In this document: positions 22,966 to 33,742 of the stretch, one piece after another | How positions within the stretch are numbered: the first letter of the stretch is position 1 | How the letters are laid out: each line of letters opens with the position of its first letter | Source of the DNA: Xestospongia bergquistia | Taxonomy: Eukaryota > Porifera > Demospongiae > Haplosclerida > Petrosiidae | Length of the DNA: 64,000 nucleotides | NCBI GenBank assembly: GCA_963965975.1 | Contig: OZ014414.1 | Coordinates: 7,412,730-7,476,729, forward strand | Reading direction: 5' to 3' | Position numbers and translations under genes: made by a program | The notes under the pieces: model-generated | Databases searched by the model: none | What the model saw: only the letters and a program-made list of their open reading frames with translations | Told to the model about the DNA's origin: nothing

Positions 22966-24996
22966 TCAATTTCTTTCAATATTTGGGAAGCCAATATCAG
23001 CTGGATCATGTAAGGCAATGAAATCTTTAATATGAGGAGGAAGGTCTAGTGATTGATATGGGATTGACTCTGATACTATAGATCTTGCTGAGAGACAAGT
23101 AAGTGGAAGAGGTGTGGAGAAATAGTCGTCAAGATAAGGATTGACAAATTGTTCATCTTCAGATATAGGTCTACTAACAGCATCAGGATGAGCTCCATGA
23201 GCAAGGAGTAATGATGTGATTTCTTTACTCTTGGATAATTTAAGAGGTCGAAAACCATCACATCCAACTTCATTCACAAATATATGACCACCTGACTCAA
23301 GAAATAATGACAAAAAGTCAGTAGTTACATTAAAAGATCCTAAGAAAAATTCAAGTAGATTACAATGCAGCGGACAATAAGTAGGAAATGTAGGACACTT
23401 ATCTATGGCTTCACGACAGAGACTGGACACATCATTGTGAAAGTCTGAATTCTTCCATAGGTATACCAATAGTTGTTGTAATAACCAAAAAATAATTATA
23501 TAATCAACACTGCTAAAGATATGTAAATTGGGTTCAATGGCTCTATATATCTGAATACTTAGTTGCTGACATGTTATCAGATTTCTCAAGACAGGTAAAA
23601 ACTCATTTTGGCAACGTTTAGTATCATTAAAAAGGTTTTGAGTATCTGAAGAGGTTGTTATTTTTAAACAATATTCATAGCCATTTTGAATAAGCCTACT
23701 TAGTTCATAATGATTACTTTTAATACATACTTGAAGACGTGAGAGAAGCATCTCTGTAGCTCGAACCCACAAATGTAGACCTTGTGTGGAATAGTTTTGG
23801 GTAGATATCATCCATTTCCCGATTTCAAATAAACATTCAATAACAGTACTGTCACCATAACCAAGACATCGTTCTCTGATAAGAAGACATTGATAAGCTA
23901 AGTTGACTTGTGTAGTGATATTAGTTAAATCAGAGTAGTTTTCTTCAAACTCTTTAATGGATGTTATTTCAGTAAGACCACCATAAGCTTCAATAGGTTC
24001 AGATAATGTAGGAGGTGATAGCTTTAATTTAGCTCTGAGTCTAAGTCCTTCTTTAAATCTATCGTGACATAATTGGTAATTTTGTATTCGAATTGTCTGA
24101 AAAAAGAAGTAGCTAGCATTAAGTAAAATGCTATCAACTTTAAGTAGAGGAGCACAATATGGATGGTTAGTAACAAAGTCAGTAATATAATTAGGACTTG
24201 GTTCAAATATAAAAATAGCTTCATCCTTTTCTAAAAAATTTACTTTGTCAGCTAAGAATAAAGCAGAAATCTTACTTGTAGATGAACAAAGGCTTAGTGA
24301 TATTTTACATTTGAAAAGTATTTTAATAGCCTTCAAATTCTTTCTTAATACAGCATGATGTAGTACAGTGTAGCCACGTTCATCAGTTAGAGTAGGATCA
24401 GCACCTGCTTTAAGTAATAGTGATATGATATCTTTGTCTGTGTCAAACATAACAGCATACATAAGTACTGTTTGCCCCTTCATATCTCGATAGTGAACAT
24501 CAGCTCCAACTTTGAGTAGATAATTTACAATCTCTTTACTGGGATCACGTGTAGACACTGATTTTAACAAAGGTGTTACAGAATGGCAGTCTGGAATATT
24601 AACTGATGCTCCATGAGATACTAGTATTTTTAAAATCTCAACTTGATTTTTTTTATTTCTACCAAACATATCGTATTCAACCGCAGCATGTACAAGAGTC
24701 TCTTTGTTAAGTATCTTGAAGTCATTCCAAGAAATAAGCTGGTTGATATCAAATTGTTCACTATGATGTTCTAGCACATACTGGACAATGTCGACATAAT
24801 CAGATTTACAGGCTTTGAGTAACACCATTAAAAACCCACTAGTAAATGTAGCTGGACCAATATACAAGTTATTCTCACTCATATACTCTTTTAAATCTTT
24901 TAGTGCCTTTTTCGACAAAGTAGTTGAAGACTTGGATTGTAGCAATACTTCTTTAACCCAGTATTTAGTATCTTCAATTGACATTACCCACTCCAT
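22966..24996 (-). CDS. FEM1-like ankyrin-repeat protein (intact)
   Basis: A 676-residue single-exon paralog of the 13170-15263 product. It has MEWVMSIED at the start, ankyrin repeats to about residue 230, KLSPPTLSEPIEAYGGLTE, RERCLGYGDSTV in the TPR-like block, C-terminal ankyrins and the tail CLSARSIVSESIPY with LPPHIKDFIALHD. It lacks about 14 residues after WNDF in the ankyrin region relative to that paralog and ends about 7 residues earlier (IGFPNIERN). Upstream is the same GGAAGTAA motif 7 bp before the ATG and a flank repeated from 15264-15590. Probable CUL2-type substrate receptor; substrate unknown. Confidence 0.9.
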   Translation of the reverse strand: MEWVMSIEDTKYWVKEVLLQSKSSTTLSKKALKDLKEYMSENNLYIGPATFTSGFLMVLLKACKSDYVDIVQYVLEHHSEQFDINQLISWNDFKILNKETLVHAAVEYDMFGRNKKNQVEILKILVSHGASVNIPDCHSVTPLLKSVSTRDPSKEIVNYLLKVGADVHYRDMKGQTVLMYAVMFDTDKDIISLLLKAGADPTLTDERGYTVLHHAVLRKNLKAIKILFKCKISLSLCSSTSKISALFLADKVNFLEKDEAIFIFEPSPNYITDFVTNHPYCAPLLKVDSILLNASYFFFQTIRIQNYQLCHDRFKEGLRLRAKLKLSPPTLSEPIEAYGGLTEITSIKEFEENYSDLTNITTQVNLAYQCLLIRERCLGYGDSTVIECLFEIGKWMISTQNYSTQGLHLWVRATEMLLSRLQVCIKSNHYELSRLIQNGYEYCLKITTSSDTQNLFNDTKRCQNEFLPVLRNLITCQQLSIQIYRAIEPNLHIFSSVDYIIIFWLLQQLLVYLWKNSDFHNDVSSLCREAIDKCPTFPTYCPLHCNLLEFFLGSFNVTTDFLSLFLESGGHIFVNEVGCDGFRPLKLSKSKEITSLLLAHGAHPDAVSRPISEDEQFVNPYLDDYFSTPLPLTCLSARSIVSESIPYQSLDLPPHIKDFIALHDPADIGFPNIERN

Positions 24997-25002
24997 CTTG
25001 GA

Positions 25003-25014
25003 TTACTTCCTGTT
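25003..25014 (-). promoter_or_regulatory. Conserved ETS-like motif upstream of FEM1-like gene
   Basis: AACAGGAAGTAA on the minus strand, just before the ATG at 24996, with GGCGGGACTATG further upstream, as at 15270-15281. Confidence 0.5.
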
Positions 25015-25314
25015 TTCATAGTCCCGCCTATAATTACATCACATATGTACTAAGAATAGACCAACTGATAACACTAGATTAACAATAATGATTATCTAGA
25101 CAAGAATTAATGTAGATATACTTTCAGTAGTTGCCATTTACTTGTTCTTGATTACTGCAGTAATACTGTTACTATCTGAGTGTGTTAATGCTTTAAAAAA
25201 GACTAAAGTTTATTAAAACCTCGTAATAGGTGGCATGTAAATGTTGATGTCATTTCCTCACCAATATTCTAATTAGTAAAACATTTTCAACAGACATAGA
25301 CGATAAAAGATGTT

Positions 25315-26290
25315 AAAAGATAAAAGATGTTAAGATAAGATCAAGTAGGTTATAATGTACTGGGTAATAAGTAGGAAATATAGAACACTTATCTATGGCT
25401 TCAAGACAAAGACTGGACACATCATTGTGAAGGTCTGAATTCTTGTATAGGTATTCCAATAGTTGTAGTAATGACATGAAAGTAATGAAGTGATCATTAT
25501 GGTACAAGCTATGTACATGAGGTTCAATGGTTGTGCATAGTTATTAACATGTTATCAGATTTCTTAAAACAGGCACAAATTTATTTTGCCAAATATGACT
25601 ATAATCAAAAAGGTTAGATCTTTGAAGTTGTTATACTAGTACAAGATTGATAGCCACTGAATAACACTAATTAGTTCATCATGATCACTTTTAGTACATA
25701 CTTGAAGATGTGATAAAAGCATTTCTGTAGCTCAAAGCCACAAAAACAGACTTTGAGTCCAAAAGCTGGTCAAAATCATCCATTTTCCAATTGCAAATAA
25801 ACATTCAATAACAGTACTGTCACCATAACCAAGACATCGTTCTCTAATAATAAGACATTGATAAGGTAAGTTGACTTGTGTAATGATATCAGTTAAATCA
25901 GAGGATTTTTCTTCAAATTCTTCAATGGATGTTATTTTAGTGAGACCACCATAAGCTTCAATAGGTTCAGATAATGTAGGAAGTGATAGCTTTAATTGAG
26001 CTCTGGGAATAAGATCTTTTTTAAGTATATCATGACATATTTGGTGACATAGTATTTGATTAATCGTATTCTCAAAAAATAAGTAGCTAGTATTAAGTAA
26101 AATGCTATCAACTTCAAATTTAGGAGGACAATGTGAATGGTTAGTAACAAATCAGTAATAACATTTGGATTTGGTTTTATGAGACAAGAACATAAATTCC
26201 ATTCAAATAATTTTCTTCAGTCTTCTAAGAATAAAGCAGAAATCTTACTTGCAAATGAACAAAGATTTGATAGTACTTTAAATGAGAAAG
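25315..26290 (-). pseudogene. FEM1-like relic
   Basis: Duplicate of the relic at 15590-16560. The TPR-like signature (RERCLGYGDSTV) and KLSLPTLSEPIEAYGGLTK are readable but in shifting frames; an open piece remains at 25313-25507. The N-terminal ankyrins and the tail are missing. Confidence 0.75.
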
Positions 26291-26361
26291 TGTGGTAGTT
26301 AAGATTCTAAAATTCCCTTATAGTTTAATCAATAATCTACATTTTACAGGGGTATGGATGA

Positions 26362-26501
26362 ACTGATTTGCAATAAGGGATGACTTCTGGCAAAACATTT
26401 GTGACCTTAAGGGGACAACTGTTAAAACTTTAACAGTGGTCCCTTTTCACAAATCACGGCATGAATGTTTTGACAGAAGTGGTCCCTTATTGCAAATCAG
26501 T
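26362..26501. mobile_element. Foldback MITE
   Basis: A 140 bp near-palindrome. Arms 26362-26399 and 26464-26501 (38 bp each) differ at about three positions, and the centre continues the inversion (ggggacaactgttaaaactt against its inverse). No coding capacity. Confidence 0.65.
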
Positions 26502-26512
26502 TTCTACTGAGT

Positions 26513-26850
26513 TACATTCTATAAACATTGCGTATTATTGTTCGAATTAGTTTATACATGACCAATTAGATGATATGCAGTACTTCAAATATACTTGCTC
26601 AATATGAAAATTAGGAGAATTGTTTCTTGCTCATCTAGAGTTTGTAAACACATACTATAATAAGTTTAGAATATGAGGGAAACTGTAAACTTGATCTCTG
26701 GACTTGATGTACACTGTGGACCAGATATTATGAGAAGCCATTGGTGTTTGAATCTACTTCTTTCTGTTTGTTAGGTTATCATTTATATACTGTTCATTTA
26801 TGTTTTCTGTTAGATGTTTATGAACAATATTTTTGAACATACACATTTTT
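26513..26850. repeat. Direct repeat of the 29528-29890 flank
   Basis: Strongly similar to the 3' flank of the decayed lectin-like copy at 29528-29890, in the same orientation. Best read as the leftover 3' flank of a lost upstream gene copy. Confidence 0.65.
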
Positions 26851-27269
26851 GATGAGAAGAAAAATCTAAAATGACAAAGTATAATTAATAATGACGATAT
26901 TATAATTAACTACTTCCAATAATACAACCTTCAACTCATGTTTTAAAACTATGAAATTGTCATGTCCTCTTACTATATCATGTTTATTTGATATATGCTA
27001 GTCTGTTGTGCCTCACAATAAGTAGCCTATTAGTAATCAAAACAGTATGATGTTTACTATTTTACATCAAATAGTTTTGCTACGTAACCTATTTTAGTTA
27101 AATCAACATTCTACTTTTTACGGCGATATATGTATGATACATATAACATTAAACAGCAAGCATCATTATATTTCATACATATATAGTTTATGCACACAAT
27201 GAAGATTACAAGATCAGCAAATCAATCAAACTTTATGCCTTACTTTGAAATTTATCAGTTACTTTAATA

Positions 27270-28400
27270 GTGATGTATTTTTTGGCTATTACTTTTATTA
27301 TAATTGCAGCTGTCATCTCTTCCATCTCAGATGCTTCTATTAAGATATATTGGGATAATTCTCTATGTGGATCCATAACTGAGCTTTCAATTGATGTTTC
27401 TTCCATTGGTACCAATGATTCCTTGACTTGTAAAGGAAAGGATAATACCAAGTGTGAAAACTCTACAGACTACTATCCAATACAATATTGTGTAGAGGTT
27501 AGAAATACACATAATTGTGGTAGTGATGTTGGAAATCTTGTTAAAGGTCTACTTGTACATTTAGAAGCTATCTCTGAGTCCATTAATTCATATCCTGTTG
27601 GGTGTTTAGATATCCTACAGAAGAATAACTTTTCCACATCAGGCTATTACAAAATACTATCTCCTAATGGTTCTCTTATATCTGTCTATTGTGATATGGA
27701 GGGTATTAACTGTGATGGTGAGGGAGGCTGGATGAGAGTAGGCTACCTCAACATGAGTGAACCTAATGCTATCTGTCCTCCTGGATTAACACTACGTCAA
27801 TTTGACAACATAGATCATGGAGTTTGTGGTCTTTCTAATTATTCATCATTGGCATCAACATTCTTTTCCTCTGGAGGAAATAATTACAGTGAGGTCTGTG
27901 GTCAAGTAAGAGGTTACCAGTTTACCTCACCAGATGGATTTCCACCATTGTATAACAGTAATGCCAGTCCAGACATTGAGAATTGTAACACATATGTTGA
28001 TGGTGTTACTATTACTTATGGTAATAATCCTCGTAAACATATCTGGACTTATGCTGGTGGTTTGAGTGAGGGTCATCATGCGGGTCATCTTTTATGCCCA
28101 TGTAATACTAGGAGTTATAGCACAACATCACCCAGTTTTGTTAGCAATGATAATTACTGTGAATCTGGATTACCTGCAGGACAAAATTGGCAACATGTTT
28201 TATATTCCAGTGATCCATTGTGGGATGGTCAACAATGTAATGGACATGAAGGACCATGTTGTGTTAACCCCAAAATGCCATGGTTTATTAAGACTCTCTA
28301 TGACATTACCACTGAAGATATTGAACTTAGAGTATGTGGAAATCAGGGTGGTATTGATGAAGACACTCCTTTGGATATCATTGAGCTTTATATTCGTTAA
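27270..28400 (+). CDS. Secreted Cys-rich fibrinogen/intelectin-like protein
   Basis: A 376-residue intronless ORF. The N-terminus is a hydrophobic signal peptide (about residues 1-22). At about 108-165 comes a fibrinogen/intelectin-type start: PVGCLDI.., GYYKI.., then VYCDMEG......GGWMRVGYL. After this the protein departs from fibrinogen domains and has many Cys, with CPC, FVSNDNYCESG, LWDGQQC, EGPCC and a closing TTEDIELRVCGN. At least seven N-glycosylation sequons are visible. The second half resembles Cys-rich extracellular proteins of other simple animals that have no agreed name; I do not claim a ligand. Likely secreted, possibly carbohydrate- or microbe-binding. A broken copy follows at 29215. 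Confidence 0.75.
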   Translation: MMYFLAITFIIIAAVISSISDASIKIYWDNSLCGSITELSIDVSSIGTNDSLTCKGKDNTKCENSTDYYPIQYCVEVRNTHNCGSDVGNLVKGLLVHLEAISESINSYPVGCLDILQKNNFSTSGYYKILSPNGSLISVYCDMEGINCDGEGGWMRVGYLNMSEPNAICPPGLTLRQFDNIDHGVCGLSNYSSLASTFFSSGGNNYSEVCGQVRGYQFTSPDGFPPLYNSNASPDIENCNTYVDGVTITYGNNPRKHIWTYAGGLSEGHHAGHLLCPCNTRSYSTTSPSFVSNDNYCESGLPAGQNWQHVLYSSDPLWDGQQCNGHEGPCCVNPKMPWFIKTLYDITTEDIELRVCGNQGGIDEDTPLDIIELYIR

Positions 28401-29214
28401 AAGCAAGTTCTTATCATGACAAACCCTATATACTTTTAGACTCTGACTTAGAATAAGTATTGTTGTTTTTAGCATAATATATACTGTTAGCTGATATAGT
28501 CCTTAATTGTATTATATATTTCAAATTTAGTCTCTGTTTTCTTATACTGCATTAGATTAGTTTGTACTAAATAATGAGACTTGAATTTATTATTTTTGTT
28601 ATGCTCTTCTCTGTTGTAGTTGTGTTCTTTTCTCAAATTTTTTGCACTTAAAAATAATTTAGATCAGGCACATGATAGCAGTGCCTATGTAGGGATGGTT
28701 CAGATTGTCCATTGAAGTCTTCCTACTTCGTTTTATATCCGTTATGACGGATTTATAGGCTAAAACATTGTTTCTAAGCATCACAATAGAAGTTGGTGAA
28801 AATAGTGAATTGTTCATGTTTCTTTTGCTGCTGCTTCTTTTGTCCACAAACAATAAATCAAAAAGTAAAAGATTTGCCACCATTTTCACAGACGCAGCAT
28901 AATTTGAAAGTAACTATCCGCTTTTATATTTCACATTTTAAGTACTTCTGAAACGAAATCAAGTAGTTGACTATCAAGAGCTACTTTAAGAAGCTGTTAT
29001 GAATAATTAATATTAACGGAAAGAAACGGATCTAATATAAACGGACAATATTAGTCTACTACTGGTACACTATTTTGAATTCCTGCTTTGATATTCAACT
29101 TAAAAGAAGGTCCAGAATAATTATTATATGACTGATAAGATAATAACTGTAAGTCTAATTATGATTCAATGAATTAAGTATTGTTACAACTTCTTCTTAT
29201 ATTCTTGAGAACCT
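28401..29214. other. Intergenic, nothing recognised
   Basis: AT-rich, no convincing ORF, RNA or repeat. Confidence 0.5.
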
Positions 29215-29527
29215 TCTTGTTAAAGGAGCCATTCCAAGTTCCCAGCTAATATCCTGTTAGTCATATGTAGGTAGTGACTACTATTGTGAATCAGGATTAC
29301 CTTCAGAACTAAATCACCAGGAAGTCTTATATTCCAATGACACATTATGGGATGGACAACAATCTGGAGGAAATGAAGGACCATGTTGTACTAACCCTAA
29401 GATGCCATGGTTTATAAAGACACTCAGTGAGACTACAAATGAAGATATTGAACTCAGGGTATGTGGTAATGAATCACCCAATAATGAAGACACTCCTGTG
29501 GATATTATTGAACTTTATGTCAAATAG
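29215..29527 (+). pseudogene. Internally deleted copy of the lectin-like gene
   Basis: 29273-29527 encodes 84 residues plus stop that closely match the C-terminus of the 27270-28400 protein (SDYYCESGLP, LWDGQQ, GPCC.NPKMPWFIKTL, NEDIELRVCGN, DIIELYVK). Just before it, 29215-29262 resembles the LVKG..YPVGC segment near residue 90-110. About 190 codons between are missing and a stop separates the pieces, so this is a deleted duplicate. Confidence 0.8.
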
Positions 29528-29890
29528 CTTATATTGTTTGTATAGAGTTACATCAATAAATATTGTGTGATATTGTTTGTTTTAGTTCATACATGACCAA
29601 CTAGATGACATGTAGTACTTCAAATGTGTTTGCTAAATATTAAAATAAGAAGATTTATGTTTTGCTCATTCTTAAGTTTAAGCACATTCCATTACTGTAA
29701 TGAATTTAGAATATCAGGAAAACTGTAAACTTGATCTCTGGACTTAGTGTACACTGTGGACTAGATAAAGTTATTGGTGTTTGAATCTTTTTCTGTCTGT
29801 TTGTTTAGGTTATGATATTTATACAGTTCAGTCTATGTTTTCTATTAGATTTTCCTGAACAACAATTTTAAACATTGTCTAGTATATAAA
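29528..29890. repeat. Direct repeat of 26513-26850
   Basis: The 3' flank of the deleted lectin-like copy; similar to 26513-26850 throughout with small indels. Confidence 0.65.
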
Positions 29891-30530
29891 CAATCTTGAT
29901 GAATTAAATAATGACAATGTTATATTTCACTACTTCTATTCTTCTGAATCATCAACAGATTTTTTAAGTATTGCTTCTCTCATTGCTGATTACCTAACTT
30001 GTAATATAAAGTAATTTTAATTTAGATGAGTATATCTGGGATTCTGAGTAGGAATTTGTTATATGAAAGCTATAACATTTAGCTATTGATCCAGCATCAC
30101 AAATACCAAAGAAGAGGTCCATTAAGTACTACTATGGACTCAACTAATAATGATAAAGAACCTGGTGGTACTTATGTGTATTTTGATGATGGACTTGGTG
30201 GTATTTGTTGTATTAGACTACAAGATGTCATTAACTGATTATACTTTAAATTCAGTGGATTTGATGTAGTTCATTCAACAATAATTATACTACACTTTAT
30301 TTTTATATCTGACTATACTGTACTTACTTATATTATGTAATATTCATATTGTCACTCCCTTTAGGAGTTTAGTAATTTTCAAGTTAAAGTTTAAAACAAA
30401 AAAAAACTCTGTTAACGGTTTTAAGATTGATTGGCTTACAAAGGCCTAGGTGTGGAACACTTAGCTAATTAATAAATTAAAGCAATATATATTGTCAATT
30501 AACCACAAAATTATTAATCATAAAAAGGAA
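29891..30530. other. Intergenic, nothing recognised
   Basis: No ORF or repeat of note before the FEM1-like leader at 30531. Confidence 0.5.
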
Positions 30531-30556
30531 GAGGAAGGGCTACTTTATGTATAAAG
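30531..30556 (+). promoter_or_regulatory. Conserved leader of plus-strand FEM1-like genes
   Basis: GAGGAAGGGCTACTTTATGT lies about 56 bp before the MEWLL start. Related copies sit at 33689-33711 and 36958-36977, each 53-54 bp before the ATG. Likely core promoter or 5'-UTR element; function not shown. Confidence 0.5.
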
Positions 30557-30580
30557 ATCATTCTTGGACAAGGAGTCAAA

Positions 30581-32695
30581 ATGGAAATGGAGTGGTTACT
30601 ATCAACTGCAGAAGTTAAGCATTGGAGTACGCAAGTGTCTGCATATTGGGATACGGAAGTGTCCGCATATCGTAAGTCTTTTTCACCAAAACAAGTAGTG
30701 AGTGATCTACAGCAGTTTCTAAGTGAACATAACTTGTATATTGGTCCTGCTACATTTACTAGTGGGTTTATATCAGTAGTACATGAAGCTTGTCGGTCTG
30801 ACGATATCTACTTTGTTAAGTTTGTACTAAAACATCACGCAGGAAAGTTTGATATCAATCAACTTATCCTCTATCCTTTTTTTCCAAAGCGTGAGGAGAC
30901 TCTAGTTCATGCTGCAGTTGAAAGTTCCTCAACTAAAATCCTAAGTTTATTGGTGTCTCATGGAGCATCAGTTAATATACCTGACAGTTTATCTGTCACT
31001 CCTTTATTAAGAGCTGTTCATAAATACTCTCCAAACAAGGATATCGTTAGCTATCTAATAAAAGTTGGAGCTGATGTTCACTACCAAGATAATAAGGGGA
31101 AATCAGTTTTAATGTATGCTGTTCAAAATGAACCAGAACAAGCTGTCAAAAACATACTTTCACTGCTTCTTAAGGCAGGTGCTGATCCTACTATGACTGA
31201 CAAACGTGGCTATAATATAATACATGTTGCTATAGGTGATAGCTATGACTGTGTTCTTAGTTTAAATGCACTTTTGTCTGCAAAAATGCCACCTAGTTTG
31301 TTTCCACCAACATCTAAAGCTGTATTTTTTGCAGATCAAAAATTTTTTATATTGTCTAAAAATTTTCCAAAGCATGACAATAATTCTAAAAAGATTACTG
31401 ATGTTATCACTAAGCATCCTCGTTGTCCTCCTCGTCTCAAGGTTGATAGCATTTTAGTTAATGCTACGCTCTCATTATATTGGAATATTTATCTTAACTT
31501 ACCTCCTACAGATAGCATCAGAGCATGTTACGATCTTATCAATGAAGGATTAACCCTCCAAGCTAAATTAAAGCTACCACCACCTATTATATCAGAACCT
31601 ATTGAAGATTATGGTGGTCTATCAGAGGTGATCTCCATTGACGAGTTAAGTGAAAAATACTCTGTTTTAACTAACACTACTACACAAATTAACTTGGCCT
31701 ATCAATGTCTTATTATCAGAGAACGATGTCTTGGTTATGGTGACATTACCGTTATTAGTTCTTTGTTCATGTATGGAAAATGGATGATAGTACTTGATCA
31801 CTTTCCTGAGGGTCTTTGTTTGTGGCTTCGAAGTACTCAGATGCTTCTTTCACATTTTAAAGAAGGTAATAAAAGTGAACAAGTCAAAGTCATTGACCTT
31901 ATTAAAATTGGATATTTTTGTATTAGTCAAAGAATGGATAGTGTCCTAAAAGCTCTAAAAATGTTTCATGATCTTAGCACTAAGTTTGAACGAATAATAT
32001 GTAATCTCATAGAGTGTCAACGACAGAGTATGAAAATGCTTGTGAACAATAAAGATCTAAACGTCTCTAATGAACATCATCGTCTTTCCTTTGATAATTG
32101 GAAAAATTGCTTAAGCTTGCTTGATAATCTATCAAAAAATACATTCCACACTATTGACGTGAGTAGTCTTTGTCATGAAATGATAGAAAAATGTTCTGTG
32201 TTTCTAATTGGGCCAGCATTATGCATTAATGTTCTTGATATTGCATTATCAGGATATAATGGAAAACCACTGATCATGAGTGAAAGTTTTCTGTCTTTAT
32301 TGCTACAGTCAGGTGGTAATGCATTTGTGAACGAGATTGGGTGGACTGGTTATCGACCTCTCAAATTAGCTCAGACAAAAGAAGCTACATCATTGCTGCT
32401 TGCTCATGGAGCTCATCTTGATGCTGTTAGTAAACCTATTTTCTTGGACCGAACACGTTTATTTGACCGATACATGTGTGTATCTACCAATCCCCATCTT
32501 GAAGACTACTTTCCTACACTTCACTCCCTCACTTGTCTTTCAGCAAGATGTATTATTTCTGAATCCATACCTTATCGATCAATAGACCTCCCACCTTGTA
32601 TCGTAGAGTTTATAGCCTTACATGATCGGGAAGATATTAAAGGTATAGACATGAATGGTATGAGATTACTTGAAATATATGGTTTGTTGCACTAG
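30581..32695 (+). CDS. FEM1-like ankyrin-repeat protein (intact)
   Basis: A 704-residue single-exon protein, first gene of the plus-strand array. Two in-frame ATGs (30581 and 30587) are close; the second gives the family start MEWLLS. A short duplication-like stretch (QVSAYWDTEVSAY) is unique to this copy. NLYIGPATFTSGF leads into ankyrin repeats to about 235. KLPPPIISEPIEDYGGLSE and RERCLGYGDITVI mark the TPR-like block, followed by C-terminal ankyrins (LLQSGGNAFVNEIG, LLLAHGAHLDAVSK). The tail has SLTCLSARCIISESIPYRSIDLPPCIVEFIALHD. An AATAAA lies at about 32729. Likely cytosolic CUL2-type substrate receptor. Confidence 0.9.
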   Translation: MEMEWLLSTAEVKHWSTQVSAYWDTEVSAYRKSFSPKQVVSDLQQFLSEHNLYIGPATFTSGFISVVHEACRSDDIYFVKFVLKHHAGKFDINQLILYPFFPKREETLVHAAVESSSTKILSLLVSHGASVNIPDSLSVTPLLRAVHKYSPNKDIVSYLIKVGADVHYQDNKGKSVLMYAVQNEPEQAVKNILSLLLKAGADPTMTDKRGYNIIHVAIGDSYDCVLSLNALLSAKMPPSLFPPTSKAVFFADQKFFILSKNFPKHDNNSKKITDVITKHPRCPPRLKVDSILVNATLSLYWNIYLNLPPTDSIRACYDLINEGLTLQAKLKLPPPIISEPIEDYGGLSEVISIDELSEKYSVLTNTTTQINLAYQCLIIRERCLGYGDITVISSLFMYGKWMIVLDHFPEGLCLWLRSTQMLLSHFKEGNKSEQVKVIDLIKIGYFCISQRMDSVLKALKMFHDLSTKFERIICNLIECQRQSMKMLVNNKDLNVSNEHHRLSFDNWKNCLSLLDNLSKNTFHTIDVSSLCHEMIEKCSVFLIGPALCINVLDIALSGYNGKPLIMSESFLSLLLQSGGNAFVNEIGWTGYRPLKLAQTKEATSLLLAHGAHLDAVSKPIFLDRTRLFDRYMCVSTNPHLEDYFPTLHSLTCLSARCIISESIPYRSIDLPPCIVEFIALHDREDIKGIDMNGMRLLEIYGLLH

Positions 32696-33688
32696 GCCAG
32701 AAGCTTGGGATGTCTTGCTCTTTCAATCAATAAAAATTCTATTAATTTAACGTATATATGTCAATTAATTGGAATTGTTGCATGTTATCTAACAATAGAT
32801 AGTGATTCTGTTATAATTATGACTATGATGTGTAATATGTTTTCACTTTCCTTCGTGAGATTTTTCTTCATGTAACTATTTCCTTTTGTTATAACATGCT
32901 AACGTTATGTTATTGATTATTACGTTACTATATTTAAGATTCACAACTCTAAATATAATGTTATAACAATTTTATGACTGAAATGGTGGTTGATCTAGAA
33001 GCTGTGAAATGCTTGGACTATGTAAAGATTAATTAGTTGATTTAACTAATATATTGTTATACATGTTGTATGTAAGAAAGTGTTTTGATGCAAAAAGTAA
33101 ACATAACACTGTTTTGATTACCAATGTGCTATGAAATTCACTGTTTATGTAGCTACTGATTGAAAGTATTAATAATATTTTATTCTTAGATAAGTGTAAT
33201 ACTTATTCATACATGCACTTGTATATTGGTTGTAACTATTAACTACATAAACAATAGCACATTAGTAATCAAAACAATATACACTACGCATAAAAATAAG
33301 TTTGCTATATGCAATCTATGTAAATATTATATTGGTTAAATAAACCAATGACTTTTTATAGTGGTCAGGTATATAGTATTACTAAAGGACACCCACCTAT
33401 AAAATGTAACAATGTTTAAGCCACTTCTGCATAACTTGATTCTTTTTTATTATTATTATTTATTAAACTACACATTGATAGAAATTCTGAAGTAAATTTG
33501 CCTCTATAATATTACATAATTATTATTCATAAAAATGTTAGACAGGGTTTTTTAAAAACTGAAACTGTACATGCTATTACAGCTGAGTAAAATGTGTCTT
33601 AAGACCATACAAACAGCATTAATAATATATTAATATTTATAAGCAAGTAATCTTATGGCTTCTTACTTCTGCCAGGCTTCATGAAGGA
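32696..33688. other. Intergenic, nothing recognised
   Basis: AT-rich, with an AATAAA of the upstream gene near the start. No gene seen. Confidence 0.5.
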
Positions 33689-33742
33689 AGAGGAAGGATT
33701 AATTTGTGTAAACGTAAGAAATTTCAAGACCAAAAGGGCACA

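Noticed and set aside
28659-28889. 76-codon minus ORF near the lectin-like gene
   Set aside because: No recognisable motif, low-complexity composition and no homologous partner in the duplicated flank.
33704-33742. Thirteen extra N-terminal codons on the FEM1-like gene
   Set aside because: They begin at TTG; paralogs all start at MEW and the ATG at 33743 has a good context.
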